Source: Marsupella aquatica (Eukaryota; Marchantiophyta). From it: a DNA stretch of 64,000 nucleotides. The stretch is taken from positions 17,484,001-17,548,000 of the forward strand of contig OZ316893.1 in NCBI GenBank assembly GCA_973895155.1, written 5' to 3'. Each line of letters opens with the position of its first letter. Position 1 is the stretch's first letter. The translations under genes and the position numbers were made by a program. The notes below the pieces were generated by a model that saw only the letters and a program-made list of their open reading frames with translations, was not told where the DNA came from and did not search any database. Positions 33,168-43,859 of the stretch are shown here, piece by piece.

Positions 33168-34080
33168 CAAAGCGTATGCTTCCACAATATATCTCTCATG
33201 TTGAGAGTCACAATAAACAAAACATTCACGTTGAGAAAAAAGGGATGTCTTCATCACTTGACCGCCAAAGAAAAAGTCAAGAATCAAATCCCCTGGTTTG
33301 GACAATGTTTGGATGATCTCTTGGGTCATCCGGGTGGGTTTGGCATGAGGATTCACCCACCCACCGCAAGCGCCAACAGTCTCAAATCAAGGTGGCATGT
33401 GCAAAAGTATTGTCGCCTCTTCTGGGGTCATCACAATTCGTAGATCTTCATCCATTGACTCCTTGTCCGTGTCCTTTCCCTTTGCCGTTCCATTCCCTTT
33501 GATCTTCTCAACCACAAAATCAATATCCTTTTCACCATAAACCCATTTTGGCTTCATTTGGTTGGGCTTGAACACTTCATCCCAGCTGACGTTTTCTTTG
33601 TGAGAAATTCCGGCAAAGATAACTTCTAGAACTATTCCTCTCTTCCAACATGAGTCATGAGGGTGAGGTTGATCATCTCGATAATAACTCCCATACTCAA
33701 TGTGAATGCTCAAAGTTTTTGAATGTCCTAATTTACAAAGAGCGCTTAGGACATTTAGTACAAGATAACCCGGATGGACTGTTATCATCACAACGATGGT
33801 GGGATTCCGTGGTAACTCTACTATATATTGGAAGAGGACCAAAATCTTTGCTTCAGTCCACTCCTTCTGTTGAAGTCGGCTGAAATCAACAATTGCAAGA
33901 GGGCATGTTGGAGATTGTTCTTCCAATGACTCCGGATCCAATGTCTTCATTAGGTTGTTACTAAAAATGTGACCCATGACTGGGTCTGAGAACTAGTCCC
34001 ACCACCAAACTTCTGACAATAAATATCATCTAGACGCATCACCAATGTCATATATTGGCAATATCTCACTCTCCTTTGTA
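33168..34080 (-). pseudogene. DNA methyltransferase domain (beta-class N4/N6 type) of M1
   Basis: On the - strand: CPLAIVDFSRLQQKEW, which may be a decayed DPPY box (motif IV); a region with LFQYIVELPRNP, VMITVHPGYLVLNVLSAL and SCWKRGIVLEVIF, which fits the later core strands; and then HAKPTRMTQEIIQTLSKPGD with LILDFFFGG and YCDSQHERY. The last part matches the pattern of motif X plus motif I of amino-methyltransferases (HPTxKPxxLxxxxIxxxSxPGDxVLDPFxGSG...E.D..Y). Motif IV before X and I is the beta-class order. The enzyme would methylate an exocyclic amino group of A or C. The first Pro of DPPY is changed and stops break the frame near 33975 and 33380, so this copy is dead. Domain family fairly sure, substrate unknown. 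Confidence 0.68.
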
Positions 34081-34606
34081 TTATTCTAAAGACTTCAATA
34101 AATTTGTCAACCACACTTCACCAGCCGCGCTTCGGCACCTATTCAACTCCAACTCGGCACCTAACAATGGGAGGACCTCAATTACTTTAACCCAATCAGT
34201 ATCTCTTGGGAAGTTTTTTGGATCCTTCTTGAAGTAGTAATCTCCAATAAGAGACTTTAGTTTGATCAATATCTTCACCTCCTTTGCAAACTCCTCCATT
34301 GCTGGAACATCTGACTTATTTGTTGGATCCTTCTTCGATAAAACCTTACCTGACTTCACCTTGTTCAAAATTCTGGTCAAATATCTATTTGAGATTTTAC
34401 CATCAAAACAATGAAACATTGCGACCGTTATTGCCTTTTCGGACCTTTTGTTTCCTTGTGTATAAGCTCCATCAGGAAGATTTCCATCAATCCACATTTG
34501 GCACACTAATTGCCATAACTCAAAAAGATCATTCTTGGTAAAAAGCAACCAGTATACATTTTTCAAGTCTTTTCTCCCATGGTCATCCTTGCCAATGCCG
34601 AATATC
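34081..34606 (-). pseudogene. M1 middle region, unknown
   Basis: The exon begins at the acceptor at 34606/34607 and reads RIFGIGKDDHGRKDLKNVYW, then FELWQLVCQMWIDGNLPDGA, FHCFDGKISNRYLTRILNKV, and an EFAKEVKILIKLKSLIGDYY helix. After a frameshift near 34120 it continues as KFIEVFRIIQRRVRYCQYM and MRLDDIYCQKFG. It links the ParB-like domain to the methyltransferase domain in one frame set, apart from a few lesions. I do not recognise the fold. The conserved aromatic and charged pattern suggests a real protein region, not a chance ORF. Confidence 0.5.
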
Positions 34607-35194
34607 CTACAGTAAAAAATTAGGGCAAAATGTTGTAAGTTATCTACAATCAATGAGATTTGACAACACACTATCACTTGCTTGGACGGAGACCATCTCC
34701 ATTCAAGTCATAACCAAAAGTAGAATGAAGTAAAATCTCTAGAACAGTCGGTCACACTCTTGGACAAAGACCATCTCCATCCAAGTCATAACCAGAAATA
34801 GAATGAAGTAAAATCTCTAGAACGGACGGTCACACTCTTGGACAGAGACCATCTCTATCCAAGTCATAGCAAAAAATAGAATGAAGTAAAATGAATGTAA
34901 CAAACTGTCACACTCTTGGATAGAGACCATCTCTATCCAAGTCATAATCATAAATAGGATGAAGTAAAATCTCTAAAACGGACGGTCACACTTGTGGATA
35001 GAGATGATCTCTATCCAAGTCATAACAAAAAATAAAATGAAATAAAATGAATGTAACAGACGGTCACACTCTTGGATAGAGACCATCTCCATCCAAGTCA
35101 TAACCAAAAATAGGTTGAAGTAAAATCAATGTAACGGATGGTCACACTCTTGGACATAGACCATCTCTGTCCAAACAAGAAAAATGTTTCTCAC
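34607..35194 (-). other. Intron in M1 gene
   Basis: On the - strand the donor reads CAG|GTGAGA at 35195/35194 and the acceptor TTTTTTACTGTAG|GAT at 34607/34606. The flanking exons join the ParB-like domain to the middle region. The intron is mostly minisatellite. Confidence 0.65.
34671..35175. repeat. 78-bp minisatellite, 7 copies
   Basis: The start CTTGGA (once CTTGTGGA) recurs at 34681, 34759, 34837, 34915, about 34993, 35071 and 35149, all 78 bases apart. Each unit contains the interrupted palindrome GGATAGAGA-CCA-TCTCTATCC or a variant. It lies inside the M1 intron. The same palindrome family recurs at 37247-37732. Confidence 0.95.
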
Positions 35195-35760
35195 CTGAAA
35201 TTTTTGATTGTCTTGGGCGTTTGATTTGTTGTCCCCGTGCTTTGGCTTTCTTGGTCTTCCGCTTTCAATGAATTGCTTCCTTGCATGAACAATTGTATCT
35301 TTGAAGCACAATTGAAACACCATCGTTGAATTGGTGACATTTGATCTCATTGAGTGCTCAACCAGTATAGCCGATGGTGTAAGGTCCGACAATAATCTAG
35401 ACTTCCTGTATTTTAACTTTTTTGCCAACATTGTCAGCTTGGCATCAGTTTTGGCCCATTTGAGAATCCACTTGGCTGCCCTAGCCGAATGTTGCCCACT
35501 GATGGCAAGAAAAACAATCTCGCCTTTCTTCACTCTTGCAAGAAAGTCTTTGTGGTTGTTCTCCGTGCTTTCAAAATGGAGCAACTTTCTAAGCTTTGGA
35601 TTGTAAGGAAGCAGGTCTACGACGTGAGGTTCATGTCCAAGGTTTTTCACCATGGATTTGGCTACGTGCTTCACATGGGTACTATTGAGCATCCTATAAC
35701 ATAATCTTGCCGATGCAGGCATAATTTTCTCCTCTGGAATAGAAAATAGTTCATTTATCC
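35195..35760 (-). pseudogene. ParB-like domain exon of M1
   Basis: On the - strand: INELFSIPEEKIMPASARLC, a helix pair with MLNSTHVKHVAKSMVKNLG, a linker, and then GEIVFLAISGQHSARAAKWI. The last motif matches the ParB/sulfiredoxin signature (hydrophobic strand, G-x-H/R, R-x-x-A-A/K). A second helical part follows with LSDLTPSAILVEHS and ends in a basic GRPRKPKHGDNKSN stretch at the splice donor. In phages and plasmids ParB-type domains often sit next to DNA methyltransferases; here both appear in one eukaryotic gene. The assignment rests on a single strong motif. Confidence 0.55.
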
Positions 35761-36861
35761 CAAAAGTATAGTACTGCTCTATTCTCTAGAGAACATCATT
35801 TCCTTCTAAGACCTTCTTCTCCTCAAGGGCATCAAGTTTGTCTCCCTCATCTTTTGGGATCATCTGTACTTCCGTAGGGGTTGATCACACAATAGACTTG
35901 TCAATTTTCTGTTTCTTCTTCCCTACTGGCTTCTTCTCAGGTTCCTTTGGCAGTGTCTCAGTTTTCTTGCACTCCTTGCCGTCTCTTTGTCTTTGCTTCC
36001 CTACCACTCTTTTGGTGCTTGTCCTAGTCGTTGTTCCTGTGGTCCCTATTGTTGTCTCCTGGGATATTTTTGGTGGCTTGGGAACTTCCATGTTAACAAC
36101 TACTGGTGGAAGCTTGTTCACCGTTACTGGTGGAACATTTGTCGGCTTGGGTAATGAATTTATCCACTTTTTTGCATTATCCATCACAAACTCCTCATCA
36201 AATGCAATTTTCTTGTCAAGCCAAACACCTGACTCTGAAGATAGGAATCCTGCCTTGTCAAGTAGATTATTTAAAATCCATGTCACTAGGAATGTATAAT
36301 TCCCTTGGTGTTTATGGATACTAAGCTTCACATATTGAAACCCATACATTATATGAAGTGGAAGAATCCCCTTCACTCCTGCAATCACCTTCTAAGTTGA
36401 ATACAACTTTGGGAAAAAGCCCATTGCCAAAACGCCAAGTTCTCTAGCTGCAGGCCACTCAATATTGAACTCTGAAGAATACGCCTTTGATGGTAGATAT
36501 AGTTTAACCCACCGTAGCCTTTCATGGAGCTCAAGAATGACGGAAAAAATCCTCTTCCTTCAATTCCAATGAAGACTACAGGTCCGATTACAAGAGTCTC
36601 CCCTTTTGACGTTCTGACCTTTATGCACAATATGGGCTCCTGTCTCTTTGACGTGCTAAGAAAATGAAAATCAACTCTAGAGAACTCAAGGCCCCAACAA
36701 AAGTCTGGTTTGCTCTGCTCAAACAAGACTCCCTCGGAGCAATCTGCCTTTGAAATTGCTGGTTTTAATGCATTGAGATCACTCCCTACAATTATCCCAT
36801 TCAAGCATATTAGTTTGGAAATCTTAGTTTTGTAAGTGACAAAGATGGGGTTGTCTCTAAG
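35761..36861 (-). pseudogene. M1 N-terminal region, unknown
   Basis: Two overlapping frames carry it. The upper one (36861 to about 36540) reads VTYKTKISKLICLNG and FCWGLEFSRVDFHFLSTSKR. It then shifts near 36540 to ILELHERLRWVKLYLPSKAY and WPAARELGVLAMGFFPKLYS, with a stop near 36387. The lower one (36388-35885) reads ILPLHIMYGFQYVKLSIHKH, a predicted helical part, a Pro/Thr-rich linker and a Lys-rich tail ending KKPVGKKKQKI, which could be a nuclear signal. No known domain recognised. The upstream end is broken by the MITE n1 at 36862. Confidence 0.45.
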
Positions 36862-37238
36862 GAGGTGTTTACAAAAGACAGCAAACAGGAAACATGATTT
36901 AATAACGGAAACTGCTAACAGGAAAAAAAATTGGTAACAGGAAAATGGGAGGAATTTTTAATTTTTTAATTTTTAAAATTATTTTTTTGAGAAAAAAAAG
37001 GTTTTTTTTCGGTCGACCAGTTTTTTTGCTAGCGCCCGGCGCTGCTAATAGTAGCGCCCAAAGCTAGCCAAAAATGTTGCATTGTTAATTTTTTTTTGAA
37101 ATAACATGTTTTAGGAGACATTTTTAAATTGTCATTTTTCCTGATAACAGTGATTTTTTCCTGGTAACAGCATATTAAAAACAGGAAAAAAAATTCCTGT
37201 TTACCTGTTTCCTGTCTCCTGTCTCCGTCACTATACCC
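36862..37238. mobile_element. hAT-like MITE n1, 377 bp
   Basis: It is bounded by the 8-bp duplication TCTCTAAG at 36854-36861 and 37239-37246. The ends GAGGTGTTTACAAAAGACAG and, reverse-complemented, GGGTATAGTGACGGAGACAG form imperfect inverted repeats. It contains many AACAGGAAA runs and a central palindrome, GCTAGCGCCCGGCGCT with AGCGCCCAAAGCTAGC. An 8-bp duplication fits the hAT superfamily. Confidence 0.85.
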
Positions 37239-37246
37239 TCTCTAAG

Positions 37247-37732
37247 TTTGGACAAAGATGATCCCTATCCAATTGAACAGGAATGATCTATATCCTCTAC
37301 TTGGATAGGGATCATCTCTATCAAATTCCTAATAATGATCATCAGTATCCTTGGATTGTACATAGTTTATCTTTATTAGGAATTGGACAGGGATGATCTC
37401 TATCCTCTACTTGGATAGGGATCATCTCTATCCAATTCCTCAAAAAGATCCTCAGTATCCTCTTATTGGACATAGATGATCCCTATTCAATTAGACAGGG
37501 ATGATCTCTATCCTCAATTTGGACAAAGATCACTCTCGTCTACTTTTGGACATGGATGATCTCTATCCTCTACTTGGATATGGATCATCTCTATCAAATT
37601 CCTCATAAAGATCCTTAGTATCCTCTGATTGGACAGAGATGATCTCTATCCAAACCCTAATGTAGATCACTCTTGTCTACTTGAACCCTAAATCACTATC
37701 CTCTACTTGGATAGGGACCATCTCTATCCAAT
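37247..37732. repeat. Degenerate palindromic repeats
   Basis: GGATAGGGATCATCTCTATC and its near-complement GGACAGGGATGATCTCTATC recur about ten times, with ATCCTCTACTTGGATA at about 37297, 37406, 37569 and 37696. The spacing is irregular (109-163). The core GATRATCTCTATC is the same as in the M1 intron minisatellite. It may be a subterminal repeat of the element that carried M1. Confidence 0.75.
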
Positions 37733-38045
37733 GAGGCTTTACACCATGCCAAGAAACAAGAGAATTATTTCCTGTTATGAGCAAAACTAAACTGTTATGA
37801 GAAAAAATGAAACATCAAAAATGTCTCATTAAAGCTCAAATTTTTCAAAATATTTTTAAAAACGATCATTTATGGCTAGCGCTTGGCGCTACTATTACTA
37901 GCTTTGGGCGCTAGTAAAAAAATGTCAAAAATACAAACCAAAAAAAAAGTTTCAAAAAAAATTCTCAAAAAATTGTCATCCATTTGCTGTTTGTTGTTTG
38001 CTGTTTCCTTTTTCTTGTTTCCTGGCACAGTGGTTATACATACCC
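37733..38045. mobile_element. hAT-like MITE n3, about 313 bp
   Basis: It shares with n1 and n2 the central GCTAGCGCTTGGCGCT ... AGCTTTGGGCGCTAG palindrome, A/T-rich arms, a TTGTTTCCTGGCACAGT end and the terminal ATACCC. The left end GAGGCTTTAC is a guess and no 8-bp duplication is visible. Confidence 0.6.
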
Positions 38046-39330
38046 AGATCTTTTGTCTATCGACAAAACTTGTGTCAGTAGAACTCAGGATCTTGGATAA
38101 GGAGTATGTCCCTCAACACTTCAACCTAGAGGGTAGGATGGACAATAGGTACAAGCAAGGTTTGTGTACCAATCTGATCTATATGGAGCGGCTAAACTTC
38201 ATCCGGACCACCTTACACATGATTGAACCTCAATCCAAGATCTCCCTCTACACAATTATGCAGGTGGAGCAGTGCAAGAAGTGAAATTGTTCCCAATTCT
38301 TTAGCCGCCGGTTCTTAGGGGAGCTTAAGCAGGCTAAGACAAGCCTATTCATTGGCGGAAAAATCTACCTAGGAAGCCACATAGCGAGAATCCTAGATTG
38401 GTACAAACAAAGGCTCGAGGTTAGAGGAAAGAATACCGCAACCTCAATCTTGGCCAGCGCCAGCCCCACCCCCAGTAGTAGTACATATAACTTGGGTAAA
38501 CCCCACCCCTGCTCTATCATGACCTACTCCCCTTCCTACTCCGTTTGGGACTATTGTGAACAATGGACCTCCACCACCCTCTCCTATTGTGGTGCCCCCG
38601 TTGCCCCCAACGCAGCCACCCCTGATTCCACCAACCCCTATAGATCCCATTCCCTCTCCTTGGTGGACTACAGAGGAAGCAGTAGCCCCACCCATGGAAG
38701 GACCCTTGCCAGAGACTGGATGAGTACCGAGTAGTACCTGGTACCTTAGCCCACGATTTGATCCAAAAGTTTAGTTGGGACCTTTTGGTGGAGCTAGTGG
38801 AGTATATCGCCCTCCAGGTCACTAACTACTTCCAACCGGCCCTCTTCACGTTGGATCACCACCAAACTCATGGCCAAGGGGGATGCAATCGAGGGCCTCC
38901 AAATGACCGTGGAGCGCTTGGAGTCAGTAGCATCCGCCCACCAAGGGGATTTAGTTTGCGTCTCTGACCAGTGAGATGGACTAAAACAGGAATTACTTAA
39001 GGTTCAAGCGGATTTTAAGGAGAAAAAGGCTGTCATGGCTTAGCTGAAGGAGGAGTCAACGGCTTGGGTGAAGAGCCTGACCAACCTGAACAACCAGTTT
39101 GTGCAGGCTGCTCAAAAGGTGAATACCATCACCTCCGATTGGGATAATAGGTTGGCACAACATCAGGCCAACCTTAAAATGATCGGTAACCTCAACTTGG
39201 AGGGCGCATCTACAAGCCGAGGTGGACAAAGTCTCCAACGAGGCAGAGGAGGCAACTCCGGATAACCAAGCCTTGCAGGCTCGGGTTACTCTGCCGGTGA
39301 GCCAACAGGATAGGGCAGGAAATGCCTTAG
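38046..39330 (+). pseudogene. PMD-like/coiled-coil relic of element j
   Basis: The reading near 38100-38430 gives LDKEYVPQHFNLEGRM, RLNFIRTTLHMIEPQSKISL, and after a stop RRFLGELKQAKTSLFIGGKI with YLGSHIARILDWYKQRL. This matches the family B pattern LEFQRYALHMMEP...EISAAQ...FHEEMEQRRK..Y.GGKAY..SHIEIIIKWY. A Pro/Ser-rich linker (38450-38640) and a partly readable coiled coil follow, with SLTNLNNQFVQAAQKVNTI near 39075. Many stops and shifts. It is more diverged from A and B than they are within themselves. Confidence 0.58.
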
Positions 39331-40144
39331 TTTGACCAAGGGGCTTGAAGTCCCGGCCCAACAAAAGGACAAAGGCAGGGTCAGCGGCAGGCCAGTTGCC
39401 ATTAGGCGCCAATAGCAGCAGAGTAGAGAGGATTAGGACAAACTTAGTTAGGACCATCAAACATAGGATAGGATGCCAATCAACATGTTACAAGGAATTG
39501 GAAGTAAGACCTAGGGATTAGGATTGCAGTCAACCACTCTAGCTTGTTGATAGTCAATTGAGTCAGTTGCTGACAGTCAACTACATTGGTTTTGAGGTCC
39601 ACAACTAGTTAGGTAATTAGGCAGGGATTTCCTAGGGAGGTAGTGTCTCCCCTGGCCCTTTGACAAGTAGTATTTAAGGACCCCCCTTCCGCTCAAGAGA
39701 GGCGGGGGGGGGGGGCTTTTTGGTTTATTTTGGTAAAGCAAGCTTACATGGTGCATGGGGAGTCCTGGCCTGAGTAGGACTAGAGAGCACTAAGGAGTGA
39801 GAGCCAGAGTCAAGCTTTTTGGGCAAGTGCAAGACAGGGTCAAGTAGAGACTGGGCATCGACTACCGTTAGGCCTGCTAGTCGCTTAGAAGTCGAGTCAA
39901 CCATGTACATGTCACTTCTTTATCTAAGTAAAATAGAGTCTTCCCCTCTAATCTTTGCAAGTAATCTGTGTATTGGGCATGACTTGTCTTTGACAAAGGC
40001 GCCATTTCAAAGGATGCACCGGGTGCGGACTAATGGTTGGGATGGTGAGAAAGTGTATGCTGAATATTTTGCAAGTTCTTGTTGTTGGCAATGGCTTGTA
40101 AGTCCCCAAGCCGGGAGTTAGTCCGAGTCACTAATTGTGGATGT

Positions 40145-40160
40145 ATTCCAACGGTGGAAT
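40145..40160. other. Conserved 3'-module palindrome, element j
   Basis: ATTCCAACGGTGGAAT is followed by CCAAACATACCTATGATA, as in element i (GAAATATACCTATGAC). AAGCCGGGAG precedes it. Confidence 0.72.
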
Positions 40161-40584
40161 CCAAACATACCTATGATATCCATATACATAAATATATCTA
40201 TATAGTCCAACTTAGACTAACACGTGCCACTACACCCCTCCTTGCCAAACCTCACCTTTACTGGTGGTCGTGTGCACTCCAGAGCGTTAACCCAGAATTA
40301 AGGCCCAGGTTGTTAGTGCGATAGTTGACAAAAGAGATATGTGGTTCACCTTCTCAAGCTACGTCCACGGGAACACACAAGAGATCTTTACCAAACTCTA
40401 AGCCCATCGGCCATACCAAGTCTCCATAGTGTAAGCTCTCCTTATCTCTCAAGTAGCTCCGTAACAATGAGCCTTAGTTCCACTTAGTACATCGCTTAGG
40501 ATATAATGTGCAACTTAGTTAACCTAACCATCATGTCTCCAACTTTGGTTAGCCTAACTACGGTTACATGTTGTAACCCTAGAC

Positions 40585-41066
40585 CTAAGAGTAAATACCT
40601 AACGAATACTACATTGCCTCATCTTTTGCAGAACACAATCCTTGGAGATGGGAAAGTAAGAAGGAATTTGGACAGCTTATCCGCTACACCACCCGTAAAC
40701 ATTGCAACAACGATCTCAGCCTCCCTTACAAGTCAAAGTTTACCCGACATGCTTACATCGGACAAATTGTTGGAGCAAGTGCCTCGGTTTTTGGAAAGCC
40801 CTTGTTTGGCTCCCCAACTACATCTTCAAACTCCCCGCGATGATAGATTTAAATAGCCACCATTTTGATCACTTGCCCGTGAAATTCTACAAGCACGTAC
40901 GGGAGTTCATGTTGACCCCGGCTGATGCATCAGGCCAATGCCAGGAGCGGCCTGAGGCTCCTCCACAGTGCTTACTATTGACCAGGCCGGACATCTCATA
41001 CGTATGTGTACCTGATTTCATTGAAGTAGCACTGAGGACATCCAGGGCTTTGTACACTACAGAGTA
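40585..41066 (+). pseudogene. N-terminal relic of another PMD element (j2)
   Basis: Across two frames the DNA reads RKHCNNDLSLPYKSKFTRHA followed by MIDLNSHHFDHLPVKFYKHV. This matches the family B N-terminus (HNHYNGNFDLPFQSEL, PGTIDLQPHHYDHIPARVQA in f). An AG splice-like or promoter context upstream (TTTTGCAG at 40626) may be chance. The relic breaks off near 41066 with no further PMD reading, so it is a separate fragment downstream of j or a rearranged part of it. Confidence 0.5.
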
Positions 41067-41070
41067 ATCA

Positions 41071-42747
41071 GACATTCTCTTCTCTTAAGAGGCCCAAGGT
41101 TGTTGGCTTTGCATGTGTACGTTGCATTACAGAGTAGTCAGCCATTCAATAATCTGGCCAAGGCTATTGGTTCTAGGGCTTCTTGGCAAATTTCTTTTTG
41201 AGATATTCCTACACTGTTTACTCTAGAATTTTACCAAGCTTTTCAATTTGTTACTCTTTGAGGCTTTAATTTTGTGGGGGAGTCTCAGTCTTTGTGGCTC
41301 TTTGCTATTCTTAGGTTTTACCCTGGTTTTCTCCCCTTTATCTGCATTTGGGATCCTGTTTACTAGGTAGGCAATTTTAGTTCATTGCCAGAGTGATGTA
41401 TAGCTTTGTAATTTAATCATGACCTGGGTTTATCTTGTTAGATTGAAAGCAACGATTGAATGTTCAAGAATAACAAAAACAACAAAAATTGAAGCACAAG
41501 GCCTGGGGCATTCTATTTTACAGGCCATCTATTTAACTTTTCTGGCTTCCCCTTTTAGAGACAATTATTTGATGCATATAGAATGTAAAGATTATTCCAT
41601 TTAAAATTTATTCTACGAGGGTTTAGTATTTGTAGTTTTTGCCATTTAGAATTACAGAGAACCCGTTTTATGTGTGTTAAGAAATTTATTTATCACTGTT
41701 TTACAATCACCCCGTTAATTCTTGCTGTTCTGGGCTAAGCAGGGAGACCCCTCTCAGTAAGTTGGCTAAACAAAGTTAAAGTGGAACATTCAGAAACTTG
41801 CACACCCAAGGATTGTACAGTAAGTGGACCTCCTCCAACTAGCCAAGGCTCTTACCATTAGGCCCTACCCCAACTCTGTTGGTTACCTAATAGTTGCTCA
41901 ATGCAAACCAAATATAGTATGAGCCCCTCTCATAGAGAGCTCCTCGTTTTTGGCCTGCTCTTCTTCCCGAATGCTGTACCTCCTCCTCAGCTGACAACTT
42001 GGATGACCACAATAAATATAATGGTCAGAAAAATATTTAGGTTAATATAGTCCTACATATAGAATAAGATTTTAGTTTTGATTCTTACAAACACATCACT
42101 TTGTTCAGGAACCCTGTTTTAGTCATTTTCTACTTGTGTTTGGGGAAGACAATAGTGTTAAACGATGAGGGTTTGATGTTCAACCAAGGTTCAGAGCTTT
42201 GAATAGTGACCATCTCAAGAATCTTCAAAATTATAATTCCCAAAATTATCCTTTGCCTGGCCTCTCCAGGAACTGGCCTGTCATTAAATTTCCGTCCCAA
42301 CTAGCCGACAAGGAAGATCAGGAAGATTTCTTAGTCACATATTTGCCACAGATATTACAGATATTACATATATCCCCAAATGTATCCTAGGTGGCGACCA
42401 TAGCCGCTGGTTGCATATGGTTGGTTCAGAGGAACATACAATACAAAAGGATCCACTTATGGAAGAAAGAACCCTACTTTTCTCAAGACAAGGAGCATCG
42501 AGAGAACGCGCGACCACATGCAAATGAACAATATTTTACATAACTCTAGTTAACCTAGTAATACCAAAAGTAACCATAAAAGCTCTCATTATGTTTACAC
42601 TACACTCCTATATTAAAACTTTTTTTTGGTTGGTAACACTCTTTCTCCCAGAAGAAAGCAGGGGAGTTTTAATGAGGTTACACCAATTATAGATCAAAAC
42701 CCAACATAGACTTAAAGTTATTGCAACACTTCTACCCAAAATGTTGC
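41071..42747. other. No gene recognised
   Basis: The stretch is AT-rich with short open frames on both strands, none longer than about 63 codons or with a recognisable motif. Near 42600-42700 an A/T-rich, weakly repetitive text leads into a polypurine tract, so at least its right end is probably the 3' untranslated part of a copia element. Confidence 0.5.
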
Positions 42748-42934
42748 AAAGGGGGAGTGTTATAATACATAGGTTAAGTCTAGACTTGGGTTATCTGGAC
42801 ACCTAGGATTAAGTTACCTTAACCTTAGGTAACTGCTGTAACTACCTAGACTTTGGCTTGAACCAACCACCATGTATATACTCCATTTGGAACTTGAAGG
42901 AAGAACACACTTATCATTGTGTAGTTACTCAAAC
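42748..42934 (+). repeat. Polypurine tract and short LTR of a copia-like element
   Basis: AAAGGGGGAG (42748-42757) is directly followed by TGTTATAATACATAGG, the usual plant copia PPT-LTR junction. The LTR would be about 177 bp, with a TATATA box near 42874 and an end near ACTCAAACA. The next bases belong to a gypsy pol relic, so this is probably the 3' end of a copia insertion. Confidence 0.6.
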
Positions 42935-43859
42935 ATAATACCATCTTTCATGACTTGTTAGACCAAAGAGTGGTAGTCTTTATTGACAAAATCCTGATCT
43001 ACTAAAAAATGTTGGAGGAGCATGAGCAAAGGGAAGTATTCTCTTGCCTTTGTAAGGCTCGTCTCTTTGCTAAACCTAGCAAGTGCGAGTTTGCAATGAA
43101 CAAGATTTAGTTCCTCGGCCATACCTTCACCCCAAAAGGGATTACGCGTAGTCAGGACAAGCTTAAGGAGATCAAAGAATGGGGATGCCCGTCCAATGTA
43201 AGGCAGGTTAGGGATTTTGTAGGATTTATGGGGTTCTATTGGAGATACATGAAAGACTATGCAAGGATCGCAAGGCCCCTAAATTCGCTAATGTTGAAAA
43301 ACAAGGTGTTTGTGTGGACACGGGATTGCAAGTTAGCATTCTTAAAACTCAAGCGGCTAATGATAACGCCGCCAATTCTAAAGTTACCTGAGATGGGAAA
43401 GTCGTTTGAGATTTAGACAGGCGCAAGTGATTATGCCATTGGCGCCTGTCTTCACCAAGATGGGCGTCCTATGGCCTTTGAGTCATGTAAGTTGGAAATC
43501 ATTGGATCACCTTGGAAAGGGAAATACACGTTGTGATCTATGCGTTGAAGAAGTGGGAGATTTACTTTAAGAACGGTCCCAAGGTGATAATACACACTAG
43601 ATAGCTCGCCGACCAGGTACTTTAGTTCTAAGCCAAGGCTGAACCCCAAGGAAATGCACTGGCAGATGTTCTTGGCGGATTTTGATTTTGAAGTCTGTCA
43701 TGTTCCTGGGAAGACTAACACAACAGCTGACACTTTATCGCGTAGGGACCATCATTGTGTCAATGGGATCACGATGCTCAAATCCCAGTGGCCAAACATT
43801 CTGGCCGAGGCGTATGGGGATGACAGGTTAGCCAAAGAATGGCTGTAGTTTGCTATGAA
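42935..43859 (+). pseudogene. pol: Ty3/gypsy pol relic (RT end, RNase H)
   Basis: It starts inside the palm with VVVFIDKILIY, where the second Asp of the YxDD box has become Lys. It continues with CKARLFAKPSKCEFAM, FLGHTFTPKGI, VRDFVGFMGFYWRYMKDYAR and PPILKLPEMGKSFEI, the usual gypsy RT-connection sequence. RNase H follows with GASDYAIGACLHQDGRPMAF and ends MFLADFDFEVCHVPGKTNTT with ADTLSRR. Stops and a shift lie between 43080 and 43650. No integrase follows. This sequence is of the common chromovirus/gypsy type and is different from R0. Confidence 0.82.

Larger units (their letters stand above)
38046..40330 (+). mobile_element. Element j: degraded family C PMD element
   Basis: A + strand PMD/coiled-coil relic is followed by a 3' part that resembles the 3' part of element i: a G-run (39703-39714), GCATGGGGAGTCCTGGCCT with AGAGAGCACTAAGG (about 39757), and the palindrome module at 40145. 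The left end is cut by n3 and the right terminus is not clear. No target duplication was found. Confidence 0.55.

Noticed and set aside
34671-35175. CRISPR-like array
   Set aside because: Units are contiguous 78-bp tandem repeats with no unique spacers, in a eukaryotic intron.
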